A stretch of 64,000 nucleotides of DNA from Rhodocyclaceae bacterium (GCA_020445745.1 JAGRGB010000026.1:1-64000), one strand, 5' to 3'; counted from the stretch's first letter, positions 7,737-16,883 are shown. Made by a program: numbers and translations. The notes: generated from the sequence alone by a model not told the origin.

Positions 7737-8630
7737 ATGCGCATTGTGCTGGCATGGCTGCTGCTGGCGCTGGCCTCGCCAGCGTCGGCGCAGGCCGTCA
7801 CCCTGGAGGACGCCAACGGCCAGGCAGTGGTGCTGGCGGCACCGGCACGCCGGATCGTCAGCCTGGCGCCCCACGTCACCGAGCTGGTGTACGCCGCCGG
7901 CGCCGGCGGGCAGCTGGTGGGCGTCGTCAGCTTCAGCGACTATCCCCCGGCCGCCGCCGAGCTGCCGCGGATCGGCAGCTACAACGCCCTCGACCTCGAG
8001 GCGGTCGCGGCGCTTCACCCGGATCTCGCGGTGGCGTGGCGCAGCGGCAATCGCGAGGCTCATCTGCAGAGATTGCGCGCGCTGGGCATACCGGTGTTCG
8101 TCAGCGAGGCCCGCAGCCTCGAGGAGGTCGCGACCAGCATCGAGCAGATCGGCATGCTGGCTGGTACCGGCGAATCGGCTGCGGCAGCGGCCGGCGCGTT
8201 CCGCGCCCGCCACGCCGCGCTGCGCGCGGGCTACCAGGGCAAGGTACCGGTACGGATGTTCTATCAGGTGTGGAACGATCCGCTGATGACGATCAACGGT
8301 GAACACCTGATCAGCGCGGTGATCCGCCTGTGCGGTGGCGAGAACGTGTTCGCCGACCTCCGCCAACTGGCACCCAAGGTCAATGAAGAGGCGGTGCTCG
8401 CGGCGGACCCCGAGGCGATCGTCGCCAGCGGCATGGACCAGGCCAGGCCGGAGTGGCTCGACGGCTGGCGGCGCTGGCCGGGGCTCGCCGCAGTCGCCCG
8501 CGACAACCTGTTCTTCATACCGCCCGATCTGCTGCAACGCCATACGCCGCGCGTGCTCGACGGTGCCGAGCAGCTCTGTCGCCAGCTCGACATTGCCCGC
8601 AGCCGGCGGCCGCACGTCGCAGCGGATTGA
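7737..8630 (+). CDS. btuF: Periplasmic cobalamin-binding protein BtuF-like
   Basis: A 297-residue ABC-transporter binding protein. It has a cleavable signal peptide (residues 1-18, ending ASA) and the class III binding-protein fold: RIVSLAPHVTELVYAAGAG, then GVVSFSDYPPAA and IGSYNALDLEAVAALHPDL. This pattern is typical of BtuF, which delivers cobalamin or cobinamide to BtuCD; relatives bind heme or siderophores. Divergence from cobQ supports corrinoid as the ligand. No permease or ATPase gene is adjacent. ATG at 7737 chosen because the signal peptide begins there. Confidence 0.87.
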   Translation: MRIVLAWLLLALASPASAQAVTLEDANGQAVVLAAPARRIVSLAPHVTELVYAAGAGGQLVGVVSFSDYPPAAAELPRIGSYNALDLEAVAALHPDLAVAWRSGNREAHLQRLRALGIPVFVSEARSLEEVATSIEQIGMLAGTGESAAAAAGAFRARHAALRAGYQGKVPVRMFYQVWNDPLMTINGEHLISAVIRLCGGENVFADLRQLAPKVNEEAVLAADPEAIVASGMDQARPEWLDGWRRWPGLAAVARDNLFFIPPDLLQRHTPRVLDGAEQLCRQLDIARSRRPHVAAD

Positions 8631-8661
8631 TCCCTGGCCGACGCTTCGCTAACGTCGCGCC

Positions 8662-9195
8662 ATGTCCCTGCGCCTTCTGTCGATGCTGTTGCCACTGCTC
8701 GCCGCGCTGGCTTCGCCGGCGCATGCGGCACCCGGCATCGACGTCTATGCCCTGCCCTATCCCCTGGTGGACGAGCACGGCCGACAGCGGCGCCTGGCCG
8801 ACTGGCGCGGGCGGCCGACCATCGTCGCGATGGATCACAGCACCTGGAGCGCCGTGTGTTCGAGCACCGCGCGCCGGTTGCATGCGCTGCAGGTGGCTGC
8901 CGACCGCCTCGGCAAGGACGTCGAATTCGTCGTCATCGGTATCGAGCCGGACAAGGACACCCCGCAATCCTGGGCGCGCTACCGCCGGGAGCGGGGTGTC
9001 GAGGGCGACAACTGGCACTTCCTGCGCGCCAGCGTGGCGGACACCCCCAACGTCGCGGCCAGCCTAGGCGTGAACTATCGCTACGAGTACGGCGATCTGA
9101 TCCTCGACCTGCGCATCCTGCGGGTCGGTGCCGATGGTCGCGTCATGCGCGTCGTCGAAGGCTACGACACCGACACCGAGGCATTCCTGCGTTAG
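8662..9195 (+). CDS. Sco-like secreted thioredoxin-fold protein with incomplete Cys motif
   Basis: A 177-residue protein with a signal peptide (1-22, SPAHA). The Sco/SenC fold is visible: YPLVDEHGRQRRLADWRGRP, then FVVIGIEPDKDTPQSWARYR and DNWHFLRAS. Sco proteins bind copper through CxxxC; here that site reads WSAVC, keeping only the second Cys (in HSTWSAVCSS). The distal conserved His is also not evident. It may be a redox or structural variant rather than a copper chaperone. A canonical Sco gene lies 165 bases away on the other strand. It starts 31 bases after btuF. Confidence 0.75.
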   Translation: MSLRLLSMLLPLLAALASPAHAAPGIDVYALPYPLVDEHGRQRRLADWRGRPTIVAMDHSTWSAVCSSTARRLHALQVAADRLGKDVEFVVIGIEPDKDTPQSWARYRRERGVEGDNWHFLRASVADTPNVAASLGVNYRYEYGDLILDLRILRVGADGRVMRVVEGYDTDTEAFLR

Positions 9196-9279
9196 GCCGG
9201 ACGCCTGGTCGCGTCGCGGGGCGGCGGCGCGAAGAGCCTCCGGATGCCGCTCGGCCCGGCGCTTCCGACCGGCTCGCGA

Positions 9280-9305
9280 TTCGAGGCTTCGCGATCCGCC
9301 TCGAA
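9280..9305. repeat. 8-bp inverted repeat between convergent Sco-type genes
   Basis: TTCGAGGC and GCCTCGAA are perfect 8-base arms separated by 10 bases, in the 165-base gap between two convergent genes. It could be a bidirectional terminator hairpin, but no T-run follows on either strand. Confidence 0.3.
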
Positions 9306-9360
9306 CGCGGCCGGGGGCGAAATGCCGCTCGTTCGCGGGAAGCATCCGCTGCGCGAGGCG

Positions 9361-9966
9361 CTACTCCGCGAGTAGCCGGCGCAGGTCCTCGGCGACCTGC
9401 TCGATCGCCAGCGAGCCCGGGATGCGCAGGCGCAGGCGCCCCCGCTTGTCGAGCACATGGACGTAGGCCGAATGCTCCAGCGTATAGCGGCCGGGGGCGC
9501 TGCCCGCGACGCGCCGGTAGAACACCCGGAAGGCCTTCGCGAGCGCGGCGGTCTCCTCCTCGCTGCCGCGCAGTGCAATGAAGTCTGGCGAAAACGCGGC
9601 GACGTAGCTGCGCAGCAGTTGTGGAGAATCCCGTTGCGGGTCGAGGGTGATGAACGCCACCTCGACCTGTCGCGCCTGATCGGGCGGCAGCAGATCGATC
9701 GCTTCGGCCAGCCGGGCGAGTTCGGTCGGGCAGACGTCCGGACAGTGGGTGAAGCCGAAGAACAGCAGCACGACGCGACCGCGGAACTCGGTGGATGTCC
9801 GCAGCGCCCCGTGCGCGTCATGCAACCGGAACGGCTGTTCGGCGGCATCCGGCAGCTCCCTGGCGTGGAAGCCGCCGGCGGCCGCATGGCCGGCCAGCGC
9901 CACCGCCAGCCCGAGGCCGGCGAGACACCTCGACCACCACGGCCGTCGGCCCCGCGCCGCCTTCAT
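9361..9966 (-). CDS. Sco-family copper chaperone
   Basis: A 201-residue protein with an N-terminal signal/anchor (about residues 10-30). The canonical copper site is present: FFGFTHCPDVCPTELARL near residues 72-89 contains CxxxC, and LEHSAYVHVLDKRG near 165 supplies the third ligand His. Sco1/SenC proteins metallate the CuA centre of cytochrome c oxidase. The start overlaps the end of the PCu(A)C gene by 4 bases, so the two are translated together. Confidence 0.92.
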   Translation of the reverse strand: MKAARGRRPWWSRCLAGLGLAVALAGHAAAGGFHARELPDAAEQPFRLHDAHGALRTSTEFRGRVVLLFFGFTHCPDVCPTELARLAEAIDLLPPDQARQVEVAFITLDPQRDSPQLLRSYVAAFSPDFIALRGSEEETAALAKAFRVFYRRVAGSAPGRYTLEHSAYVHVLDKRGRLRLRIPGSLAIEQVAEDLRRLLAE

Positions 9967-10418
9967 TGGTGATGCCCGCCGGCCCGTGTGTTCAAGGGTC
10001 TCACGGTGGCCGTCACCGGGACCCGGTGGATGGCACCGCCGGCCCCCTCGAACGCCAGCTCCAGCACCACCTCGCTACCAGCCGGCAGGGGCTGGTGCAG
10101 ATCCATCAGCATCACGTGGTAGCCTCCGGGCCGCAATTCGAGGACCTCGCCGGGGGCGATCGCGATGCCATCGACCCGCCCCATCCTGGCGATGTCGTTC
10201 TCGATCCGCATCTCGTGGATCTCGGCCACCCCGGCGACCGGGGTCGTGACACCGACCAGGCGCAGCCGCTCGTCGTCGCCGGTGATCTTCATGTAGGCGC
10301 CGGTGACGGCCTGTTGCGGCAGGCTGGCCCTTACCCAGGCCTCGCTGACCGTCACCTCGCCGCGGGCCGTGCACGCCACCGCGATGCCCCACGCGAGGGC
10401 AATCAAATGTCTGTTCAT
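9963..10418 (-). CDS. Periplasmic copper chaperone PCu(A)C
   Basis: A 151-residue secreted protein with a signal peptide (residues 1-20). The DUF461/PCu(A)C copper-binding pattern is visible: AYMKITG, then EIHEMRIENDIARM (H and M ligands, about 82-95) and RPGGYHVMLMDLHQPL (about 112-127). It delivers Cu(I) to the CuA site together with Sco. It lies between a DUF2946-like gene upstream and the Sco gene downstream, a typical copper-delivery operon. Confidence 0.92.
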   Translation of the reverse strand: MNRHLIALAWGIAVACTARGEVTVSEAWVRASLPQQAVTGAYMKITGDDERLRLVGVTTPVAGVAEIHEMRIENDIARMGRVDGIAIAPGEVLELRPGGYHVMLMDLHQPLPAGSEVVLELAFEGAGGAIHRVPVTATVRPLNTRAGGHHQ

Positions 10419-10493
10419 CGTCGTGCTCCAATCGTCCGAATCGGGCCGGTTCCGCCCACGGCGGCCGGCGCGGATGCCCCGCGGGCGCTTCGA

Positions 10494-10847
10494 TCAGGCC
10501 GCCCGCGGCGGGGCGCGGGCACGAACGCAGGACCGGGAGCACACGGTCGGCGATGTCGCGACGACGATTTGCGGCCGCCCGACCGTGGCCGTCGGCGACC
10601 GCGCGGGGGCGGTGTCGATACAGCCACCGTGCGCCGCGGCGACACACAGGGGGCACAGCGGCGAGGCGTCGGCCGCCGACCCCGCCCCGGAATCACCCGA
10701 CGCCGTGGTCGGCGAGGCGGCGAAGCAGACGTCGGACAAGGCCGTGCCGGCCGGCGCCGAATGGACCAGCAGCTGCAGCGTGGACGCCAGGACCAGCAGC
10801 AGCGACAGGATTGGCAGCCAGGCCCTGCCTGTCGAAGTTCGTTTCAT
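10494..10847 (-). CDS. DUF2946-like Cys-containing secreted or membrane protein
   Basis: A 117-residue protein with a hydrophobic N-terminal segment (AWLPILSLLLVLASTLQLLV, about residues 10-29). It also carries a paired-cysteine motif SPLCPLCVAAAHGG (about 60-73) and further cysteines near the C-terminus. DUF2946 proteins of this pattern often accompany PCu(A)C and Sco genes and are presumed metal-related. The ATG at 10847 begins at the hydrophobic segment. Being first in the copper operon supports the call; the function is unproven. Confidence 0.6.
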   Translation of the reverse strand: MKRTSTGRAWLPILSLLLVLASTLQLLVHSAPAGTALSDVCFAASPTTASGDSGAGSAADASPLCPLCVAAAHGGCIDTAPARSPTATVGRPQIVVATSPTVCSRSCVRARAPPRAA

Positions 10848-10932
10848 TGCATGGGATTCTACGCGGCCGCCGGGGATGCGGCACATTGCCGGAGCGGCGC
10901 GGACAGCCCCCGCGCCGGGCAGCCGCGGGCGT

Positions 10933-12045
10933 CTACTCGCAGCAGGGCGCCAGCGCCATGCACCAGGCGCGGTCGAGTCGGCAGGCCAGGTCGGAGGCTG
11001 CTTCGCCGAGGTAGCTGTCGGCCGCCGACGGCCCCTTGGCGAAGATCGAATAGGGGGCCACCTGGATCGCTGCCAGCCGATCGTTCAGGCACGGGTGGAG
11101 TTCGAGACCAGGATCGGCCTGCAGCAGCTCGCCCATCCGCCCGGCCTGCTCGCTGCGCCGGAACCCGAGCGCGACGCCGACCCCCATCTCGCGAAACGGC
11201 AGGATGGGTCCGCCCTGGCCCGGACACTCGAACTGGCTCATCACCGCATCCCAGTATTCCTCGCGCAGGTAGCGCTCCTTCATCGCGACCTCGATCAAGG
11301 CTTCGCCGAGACACGGCGCGCCGACGATCTCGGCTGCCGCGGCATCGGCCTCGAACTCCTCGAGGTGGGCCAGCTCGACGCTGCCGATCAGGTAGCCGTA
11401 GGCATGCCAGGACAGCAGCCGGGTGGCGAGCCAGCCGACCACCGTCTGGTCCTCTTCCATCGCCATCAGCACCCGGTGCCACCATGCGCGCGACTGGGCG
11501 GCCCAGGCGGCCAACTGGCGACGCTGCAGCGCAAGATGGGAGAGCTCATGGGCGAGGATCGCCCTCATCTGCTCGGGGCTGAGGCTGTGCAGGAGCGGCA
11601 GGCCGACCACCAGCGTGGTCTGCAGCGGCCCCCACAGCCCCAATTGGGGGAGCTGGACGACCGTGGCGTTGATGTCGGAGCCGATCATCACGCGCTCGAT
11701 CGGCGCCAGCCGATAGTACACGCACAGCCGGTCGAGTTCGTCGTAGAGACCCGGCGCCTCGAGACGCGACAGCGTGACCCCGGCGATCTCCGAGGATGGC
11801 TGCCACAACCAGCTCAACAACTGGCCGGCGGCAAAGACCAGCGCCAGCGCGGCGACGATGCGCAGCGCAAACTGCTCGCCGTTACCGGCGAACGCGAACC
11901 ACAGCCCGAAGGCCAGTATCGCGAACACCAGTCCGGCGAGAACGCTGAGGCCGGCGACCGCGCGCAGGGTCAGCAGCAGGGTCAGCCGACGCTGGCGGCG
12001 GTGCCGCCGCCCACCATCCGCAAGCAGAGCACGCTCGACAATCAT
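10933..12045 (-). CDS. M48-family membrane metallopeptidase-like protein
   Basis: A 370-residue protein with two N-terminal transmembrane helices (about residues 25-45 and 55-80). The zinc motif HELSHLALQ (HExxH, about 168-176) and a later third-ligand-type segment EEFEADAAAAEIVG follow. This is the layout of HtpX/Ste24-like peptidases that clear damaged membrane proteins. It ends in a Cys-rich tail (WCMALAPCCE). Start at 12045 is preferred; the longer frame would add 23 residues from the promoter region. Substrate unknown. Confidence 0.78.
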   Translation of the reverse strand: MIVERALLADGGRRHRRQRRLTLLLTLRAVAGLSVLAGLVFAILAFGLWFAFAGNGEQFALRIVAALALVFAAGQLLSWLWQPSSEIAGVTLSRLEAPGLYDELDRLCVYYRLAPIERVMIGSDINATVVQLPQLGLWGPLQTTLVVGLPLLHSLSPEQMRAILAHELSHLALQRRQLAAWAAQSRAWWHRVLMAMEEDQTVVGWLATRLLSWHAYGYLIGSVELAHLEEFEADAAAAEIVGAPCLGEALIEVAMKERYLREEYWDAVMSQFECPGQGGPILPFREMGVGVALGFRRSEQAGRMGELLQADPGLELHPCLNDRLAAIQVAPYSIFAKGPSAADSYLGEAASDLACRLDRAWCMALAPCCE

Positions 12046-12161
12046 GCCGACACTGTAACCGCTTAATCGAAAAGGGGAAATCGTTCGAAAGTGATAAGCA
12101 TTTGCGAATACCACGGATGGCTATACAACGAGCATCGCGCCCGTTACATTGCAGCGCACAA

Positions 12162-12947
12162 TCAACGACTTGCGGAGGACTCCCGATCGCCTGCGGCGGC
12201 GCGCCGGGGACCCGCCGTGGCGACCACGAGCTGGTACATCCCGCCAAAATACAGCGTCCGGCGCCACTCGAAGTCGCCCCGGCGAGTGGCCAGCGCGGCA
12301 ATGTCCTGGTCCAGCAGGGACTCCGCGAACGGCTCGAAGCGACTGAAAATCCAGCGCATTGGCAGCCGCAGCGGGTGGCCCCGGCGGGGGCGGTGATAAT
12401 CGACGAACACCACCCGTCCGCCCTCGCCGACGCCGGCCAGCAGGTTGTCGACGATATGGGCCCGCGACTCCGCGGGCACCTCGTGCAGCAGGAAGAAGCA
12501 GCAGATGCCATCGTAGCGGCGTGACAGCGGCAGGCGAAGGTCGTGCAGGCGCGCGCTGACGTTGTTGCGGCCGCGCAGCTTGCGTCGAAGGTTGGCGATC
12601 TGCAGCGGCGCCACGTCGACCACTTCGAGCCGCCCATCTTCACCGAGCCGGTGTGCCAGCCGGCGGGAGAAATCGCCATACACCGCGGCTGCCTGCAGGA
12701 CGCTCTGACCTTGGTCGAAGCAGGACGCGGCGGCCGACATCAGCCGGCCGGCATTGCCCCACAGGATCGCCGAGACGACGGCGGGCCGGTCCAGCCAGTA
12801 CAGCATGCGCCGGTCGAGGTATGCCCAGCGGTAGGTCCGGGAAAGGTAGTCCGGCACGCGACGGGCGGCCTTGCCAGCGACTTCGGCCGGTAGCCCGTCG
12901 GCGGCTACCGGCACCAGCGCGACCGAGGGTCTGCCCGCGTCAGACAC
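12162..12947 (-). CDS. rquA: Rhodoquinone biosynthesis methyltransferase RquA
   Basis: A 261-residue class I methyltransferase-fold protein with the RquA pattern: [17 protein letters not shown] (31-47), [67 protein letters not shown], and FGGMYQL near the end. RquA exchanges a methoxy group of ubiquinone for an amino group, giving rhodoquinone. RquA-type proteins have VYGDF where ordinary methyltransferases have a GxGxG loop, as here. The gene overlaps the end of leuA by 8 bases, an unexpected partner. A related non-RquA clade cannot be fully excluded by eye. Confidence 0.75.
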   Translation of the reverse strand: MSDAGRPSVALVPVAADGLPAEVAGKAARRVPDYLSRTYRWAYLDRRMLYWLDRPAVVSAILWGNAGRLMSAAASCFDQGQSVLQAAAVYGDFSRRLAHRLGEDGRLEVVDVAPLQIANLRRKLRGRNNVSARLHDLRLPLSRRYDGICCFFLLHEVPAESRAHIVDNLLAGVGEGGRVVFVDYHRPRRGHPLRLPMRWIFSRFEPFAESLLDQDIAALATRRGDFEWRRTLYFGGMYQLVVATAGPRRAAAGDRESSASR

Positions 12948-14646
12948 TGTGCAGCACGGAGCCGGCGAAGACGATGCCGCCGGTTCGTCGCCGGGCGACG
13001 CGATTGACCGCCGACAGGATCGCGCGCACCGACGCGGTGACGATGTTGCCGTCCATGCCGACGCCGAAGCAGCTGCCCGTCAGACCCGGTGCGGCAAGCT
13101 CGACGAAGGCCACCGCCCGGGCGTCCGAACCGTGGCCGATCGCCCGCTCCTCGTAGTCGAGCACATCGACATCGGCGCCGAGCGCATGGACGGCCGCGTC
13201 GATCGGGCCGTTGCCGATGCCACGCAGGGTGCGGCGGACGCCATCGACATCGACCGTCAGGGCGATGCCCTGCTGGGAACCCTGTTCGAACAGATGGTGC
13301 TCGCGGTAGCCGAGCGGCGCCTCGGACTCGAGGTATTCGGCGCTGAACAGCCGCCAGATGTCGCTCGCCCGCACCTCAGCGCCGGTGCTGTCGGCGAGTT
13401 GCTGCACCACCGACGAGAATTCCACCTGCAGGCGCCGCGGCAGCACCATGCCGTACTCGCTCTCGAGCAGGTAGGAGATGCCGCCCTTCCCCGACTGGCT
13501 GTTCACGCGGATGATCGAATCATAGGTGCGACCGAGATCGGCAGGGTCCACCGCGAGGTAGGGGACCTCCCAGGCCTGGCCCTCGCGTCGGGCCGCAAAG
13601 CCTTTCTTGATCGCGTCCTGGTGCGACCCGGAAAACGCCGTGAACACGAGGTCGCCGACGTACGGGTGGCGCGGATGGATCGGCAACTGGGTGCAGTGCT
13701 CGACGGTGCGCGCGACCTCGTTGATCCTCGAGAAATCGAGGCCGGGATGCACGCCCTGGCTGTAGAGGTTGAGCGCGAGCGTCACCAGGTCCACGTTGCC
13801 GGTGCGCTCGCCATGACCGAACAGGCAGCCCTCGACGCGGTCGGCACCGGCCATCAAGGCGAGTTCGGCCGCCGCCACGGCCGTGCCCCGGTCGTTGTGG
13901 GGATGCACCGACAGCACGATGCCCTCGCGGCGGGCGAGATGGCGGTGCATCCATTCGATCTGGTCGGCATAGACGTTGGGCGTGCTCATTTCGACGGTGG
14001 CGGGCAGGTTTATGATACACGGGTGGGCGGCGGTCGGCTGCCACACCGCGGTCACCGCGTCGACGACGTCCCGCACGAAGCCGAGTTCCGCGCCGGAGAA
14101 CACCTCCGGGCTGTACTGGAAGACGAACTCGGTGTCGGTCTGGCGTTGCGCCCGCTCGCGGATCATGCGCGCACCGTCGATGGCGATCCGCCGCACCCCC
14201 GCTTCGTCCTCGTTGAACACGATGCGACGGAAGTTCTCGGCGCAGGCGTTGTAGAAATGGACGATCACACGGCGCGCGCCGCGCACCGCCTCGAAGGTCC
14301 GGTCGATGAGATGCTCGCGGGCCTGGGTCAGCACCTCGATGGTAACGTCGTCGGGAATGTGTCCACCGTCGATCAGCCGTCGGACGAAATCGAAGTCGGT
14401 CTGCGAGGCGGACGGGAAGCCGATCTCGATCTCCTTGAAGCCGATTTCCACGAGCATCCGGAACATGCGCAGCTTGCGCTCGGTGTCCATCGGCTCGAAC
14501 AGCGCCTGGTTGCCGTCACGCAGGTCGGTGCTCATCCATACCGGCGGCTTGTCGATGCGTCGGTCGGGCCATCGGCGGTCGGTCAGCCCGACATCGCCGG
14601 CGAAGGGTGCGAAGGGGCGGTACTTGGTGGCAGGTTGCTTCAACAT
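12940..14646 (-). CDS. leuA: 2-isopropylmalate synthase
   Basis: A 568-residue enzyme condensing acetyl-CoA with 2-ketoisovalerate, the first committed step of leucine synthesis. The catalytic TIM barrel shows [11 protein letters not shown] (metal Asp, about residues 39-49), [15 protein letters not shown] (metal His pair) and [15 protein letters not shown]. The C-terminal LeuA dimer domain (about 440-560) is where leucine binds for feedback inhibition. The length and opening ([12 protein letters not shown]) match the long type used by many proteobacteria. A leucine-rich leader peptide and hairpin precede it, and rquA overlaps its 3' end. Confidence 0.96.
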   Translation of the reverse strand: MLKQPATKYRPFAPFAGDVGLTDRRWPDRRIDKPPVWMSTDLRDGNQALFEPMDTERKLRMFRMLVEIGFKEIEIGFPSASQTDFDFVRRLIDGGHIPDDVTIEVLTQAREHLIDRTFEAVRGARRVIVHFYNACAENFRRIVFNEDEAGVRRIAIDGARMIRERAQRQTDTEFVFQYSPEVFSGAELGFVRDVVDAVTAVWQPTAAHPCIINLPATVEMSTPNVYADQIEWMHRHLARREGIVLSVHPHNDRGTAVAAAELALMAGADRVEGCLFGHGERTGNVDLVTLALNLYSQGVHPGLDFSRINEVARTVEHCTQLPIHPRHPYVGDLVFTAFSGSHQDAIKKGFAARREGQAWEVPYLAVDPADLGRTYDSIIRVNSQSGKGGISYLLESEYGMVLPRRLQVEFSSVVQQLADSTGAEVRASDIWRLFSAEYLESEAPLGYREHHLFEQGSQQGIALTVDVDGVRRTLRGIGNGPIDAAVHALGADVDVLDYEERAIGHGSDARAVAFVELAAPGLTGSCFGVGMDGNIVTASVRAILSAVNRVARRRTGGIVFAGSVLHSV

Positions 14647-14695
14647 GAGCGACTCTCCAGAGTAGTGCGATCGGTTGTCCGGGCGGGCGGCGTGG

Positions 14696-14734
14696 GACTC
14701 CCGGACGGCCGCCGTGTCACGCGGTCCGGGAGTC
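14696..14734 (-). terminator. Attenuator-type hairpin in the leuA leader
   Basis: Perfect 11-base arms GACTCCCGGAC and GTCCGGGAGTC are separated by 17 bases, 50 bases before the leuA start and downstream of a leucine leader peptide. No T-run follows, so it may act through Rho, pausing, or mutually exclusive pairing rather than as a simple intrinsic terminator. Confidence 0.5.
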
Positions 14735-14867
14735 GGTCGGCAGTCGCAGCATCTGGCAATCGTTCGTCATGGTCTTCGGCACGGTCTGGTCGGGGTCGGA
14801 GAGCGCGCGGCGTGGACGCGAAGCTGGCGTCTCGTCGCGGGTGAAACTCTGCAGGAAGGGAAAGGGA

Positions 14868-14966
14868 TCAGCTGCGCGGAACGCGCAGCAGCAGGCTCGA
14901 CCCGCGCGGCGCGGGGCTCGATAACGCGGCGTTGGGCACCCGCGAAGCGGCCGGTGGCGATGTCAT
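14868..14966 (-). CDS. Leucine leader peptide (putative attenuator peptide)
   Basis: A 32-residue open frame starting ATG at 14966 and ending TGA at 14868, in the 420-base leader of leuA on the same strand. It ends ...RGSSLLLRVPRS with three consecutive CTG leucine codons just before the stop, as in amino-acid attenuation peptides. A ribosome stalling on these codons when leucyl-tRNA is short would alter folding of the following RNA, which includes the 11-bp hairpin at 14696-14734. The remaining leader (14735-14867 and 14967-15068) shows no other gene. Confidence 0.68.
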   Translation of the reverse strand: MTSPPAASRVPNAALSSPAPRGSSLLLRVPRS

Positions 14967-15068
14967 GCTGCCGACGATAGCCGCGCCGGCCGATATCGTC
15001 AAGCGCAGACGGGCCGCACCGCCAGCGGCAGGACCCGGGTCGCGAAACGCGCCGGGCCTGCGCGCACG

Positions 15069-16316
15069 TCAGGCGGCAGCGCCGGCGACTGCCGGGTGCG
15101 GCTCGCGGATCGGCAGGTTGCACATCGCGGCCGCGCTCGCGAGGGCCATGTCGGCGTACCACATCCACAGGTAGTCACCGCTGCTGCTGATCGCCAGACC
15201 GCCGAGCCAGGCGCCGAGAAAGCCGCCGACCTGATGGGTCAGCAGGGTCAGCCCGAACAGCGTCGCCAGATAGCGGGTGCCGAACAGCTTGCCGACGACG
15301 CCGGCAGTGGGCGGCACCGTCGCCAGCCAGGTGAATCCGAGACCGGCGGCGAACAGGTAGAAGTTCGACGCAGTCCTCGGTGCCATCAGGTAGGCAGCCA
15401 CCAGCACCGCCCGCGAGGCGTACATCCAAAACAGCACGTACTTGCCGCGATAGCGTTGCACCGCCCAGCCGGCGGCCAGGCTGCCGGCTATGTTGGCCAG
15501 CCCGATGATCGCCAGCGACCAGCTCGCCACCTCGGCCGGCAATCCGCACAGCGCGACCTCGCCGGGCAGGTGGGTGACCAGGAACGCGATGTGGAAGCCG
15601 CAGGTGAAGAAGCCGGCGTGCAGCAGCAGGTAGCTGCGGTCGCCCGCCGCCTCGCGCAGCGCGTGGCGCATACCCCTGTCCTCGCGCCCTGGATGCTCGG
15701 CACGGGCATGGGCGGCGGCCTGCTCCGCGTGCTCGGGACGACCACGCAGGATGCCCGACAAGGGCAGCGCCGCCAGCGTGATCAGGGCCAGCGAATACAT
15801 CGCCCCGACCCAGCCGAAGACCGCGATCAGCTTCTGCAGCAGCGGCGCGAACACGAACTGGCCGAACGAACCGCCAGCATTGATGATGCCGGCCGCAATC
15901 CCCCGGCGGCTCGCCGGCAGCCGCTGGGCGGCCGCGCCGATCAGCACCGAGAAGCTGCCGGCACCCGAGCCGGCGGCGATCAGCAGGCCGATGCTGAACA
16001 CCAGGCCCGTGCCGGTGGTGAACAGCAAGGGCGTCAGCGCCGCTCCGGCCGCCATCACCACGGTGCCGGCGGCAAGCACGCGGCCCGGTCCGTAGCGATC
16101 GGCGATGGCGCCGGCGATCGGCTGGGCGGCACCCCAGACGAATTGCGCCACGGCCATCGCGAAACTGATCGTGGTGATGCCGAGGCCGCTGCTGGTGTTG
16201 AGGGGCGAGACGAACAGGCCGAGCGACTGGCGGCCACCCATCGTCACCACCATCATCGCCGCAGCGGCCAGAATCAGCGGCCAATGGCTGGTCGGGCGAG
16301 CAGGCGCACGGTCCAT
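15069..16316 (-). CDS. Major facilitator superfamily transporter
   Basis: A 415-residue protein with about twelve transmembrane helices. The MFS loop motif is seen as GAIADRYGPGRVLAAG (about residues 68-83), and the N- and C-terminal halves are joined by an Arg/Glu-rich cytoplasmic loop near residue 200. It begins at 16316 on a TGATG junction with the marR stop codon, so the two genes form an operon. The likely role is export or uptake of the compound sensed by the MarR protein; the substrate is unknown. Confidence 0.88.
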   Translation of the reverse strand: MDRAPARPTSHWPLILAAAAMMVVTMGGRQSLGLFVSPLNTSSGLGITTISFAMAVAQFVWGAAQPIAGAIADRYGPGRVLAAGTVVMAAGAALTPLLFTTGTGLVFSIGLLIAAGSGAGSFSVLIGAAAQRLPASRRGIAAGIINAGGSFGQFVFAPLLQKLIAVFGWVGAMYSLALITLAALPLSGILRGRPEHAEQAAAHARAEHPGREDRGMRHALREAAGDRSYLLLHAGFFTCGFHIAFLVTHLPGEVALCGLPAEVASWSLAIIGLANIAGSLAAGWAVQRYRGKYVLFWMYASRAVLVAAYLMAPRTASNFYLFAAGLGFTWLATVPPTAGVVGKLFGTRYLATLFGLTLLTHQVGGFLGAWLGGLAISSSGDYLWMWYADMALASAAAMCNLPIREPHPAVAGAAA

Positions 16317-16792
16317 CAGTTCTCCTCCGGCAAGGCAGGCTTGATGCGCATCAATGCCTCCTCCAGCCGCTGGTTGAGCTGCCCGGTGAATTCCCTGCCG
16401 AGCACCGCTTCGAGGGCCAGCTGGGCCCGCACCCACTGGCCGCGGGCACGCTCGCGCAGCGCGAGCCCGTCCGGACTGAGGCTGAACAGCCGCATCCGCG
16501 CGTCGCTGCCGCGCGACACCACCACCCAGCCGCGGTCGATCATCGGCCGCAGGCTGCGGGTCAGCGTGGTGCGGTCCATCTCCAGGCGATCCGCCAGTTC
16601 CAGCAGTGCCTGCGGTGCGCTCCCCAGATGCACCAGCACCGAATACTGGGTCAGCCGCAATCCCAGCGGGCGCAGGTACTGCTCGTAGAAGACCGTGGTG
16701 CGGCGGCTGAGGCGGCGCAGCCGGGCACCGGTACAGGGCAGAGGCCCCAGGCCGGCGCCGGCCGGCGGATCGTCGAGGGTATTAACGTGCAT
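16316..16792 (-). CDS. MarR-family transcriptional regulator
   Basis: A 158-residue regulator of normal length. It has the MarR winged-helix core: [49 protein letters not shown] (recognition helix about 65-80) and the wing [18 protein letters not shown]. The start ATG at 16792 lies inside a perfect 20-bp palindrome, implying tight autoregulation. It leads directly into an MFS transporter gene, the usual arrangement for a drug- or aromatic-responsive efflux or uptake pair. Confidence 0.9.
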   Translation of the reverse strand: MHVNTLDDPPAGAGLGPLPCTGARLRRLSRRTTVFYEQYLRPLGLRLTQYSVLVHLGSAPQALLELADRLEMDRTTLTRSLRPMIDRGWVVVSRGSDARMRLFSLSPDGLALRERARGQWVRAQLALEAVLGREFTGQLNQRLEEALMRIKPALPEEN

Positions 16793-16802
16793 ATGCACGT
16801 TA
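16783..16802. promoter_or_regulatory. 20-bp palindromic MarR operator
   Basis: TAACGTGCATATGCACGTTA is a perfect 20-base palindrome spanning the marR start codon. Size and symmetry suit a MarR dimer site. Binding here would repress the marR-MFS operon (inference). Confidence 0.68.
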
Positions 16803-16877
16803 TAGCACGATATCCACGTTCGTCGCAGCGAATGGCCCATCGGCGACGAATTTCCTTCACCGGACCCGACTTTTTTG

Positions 16878-16883
16878 TACAAT
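16878..16883 (+). promoter_or_regulatory. -10 box of rhlE
   Basis: TACAAT preceded by TTTTTTG lies about 140 bases before the rhlE start. A long 5' leader is usual for cold-inducible or autoregulated helicase genes. It is the best -10 hexamer in the 220-base gap between marR and rhlE. Confidence 0.35.
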
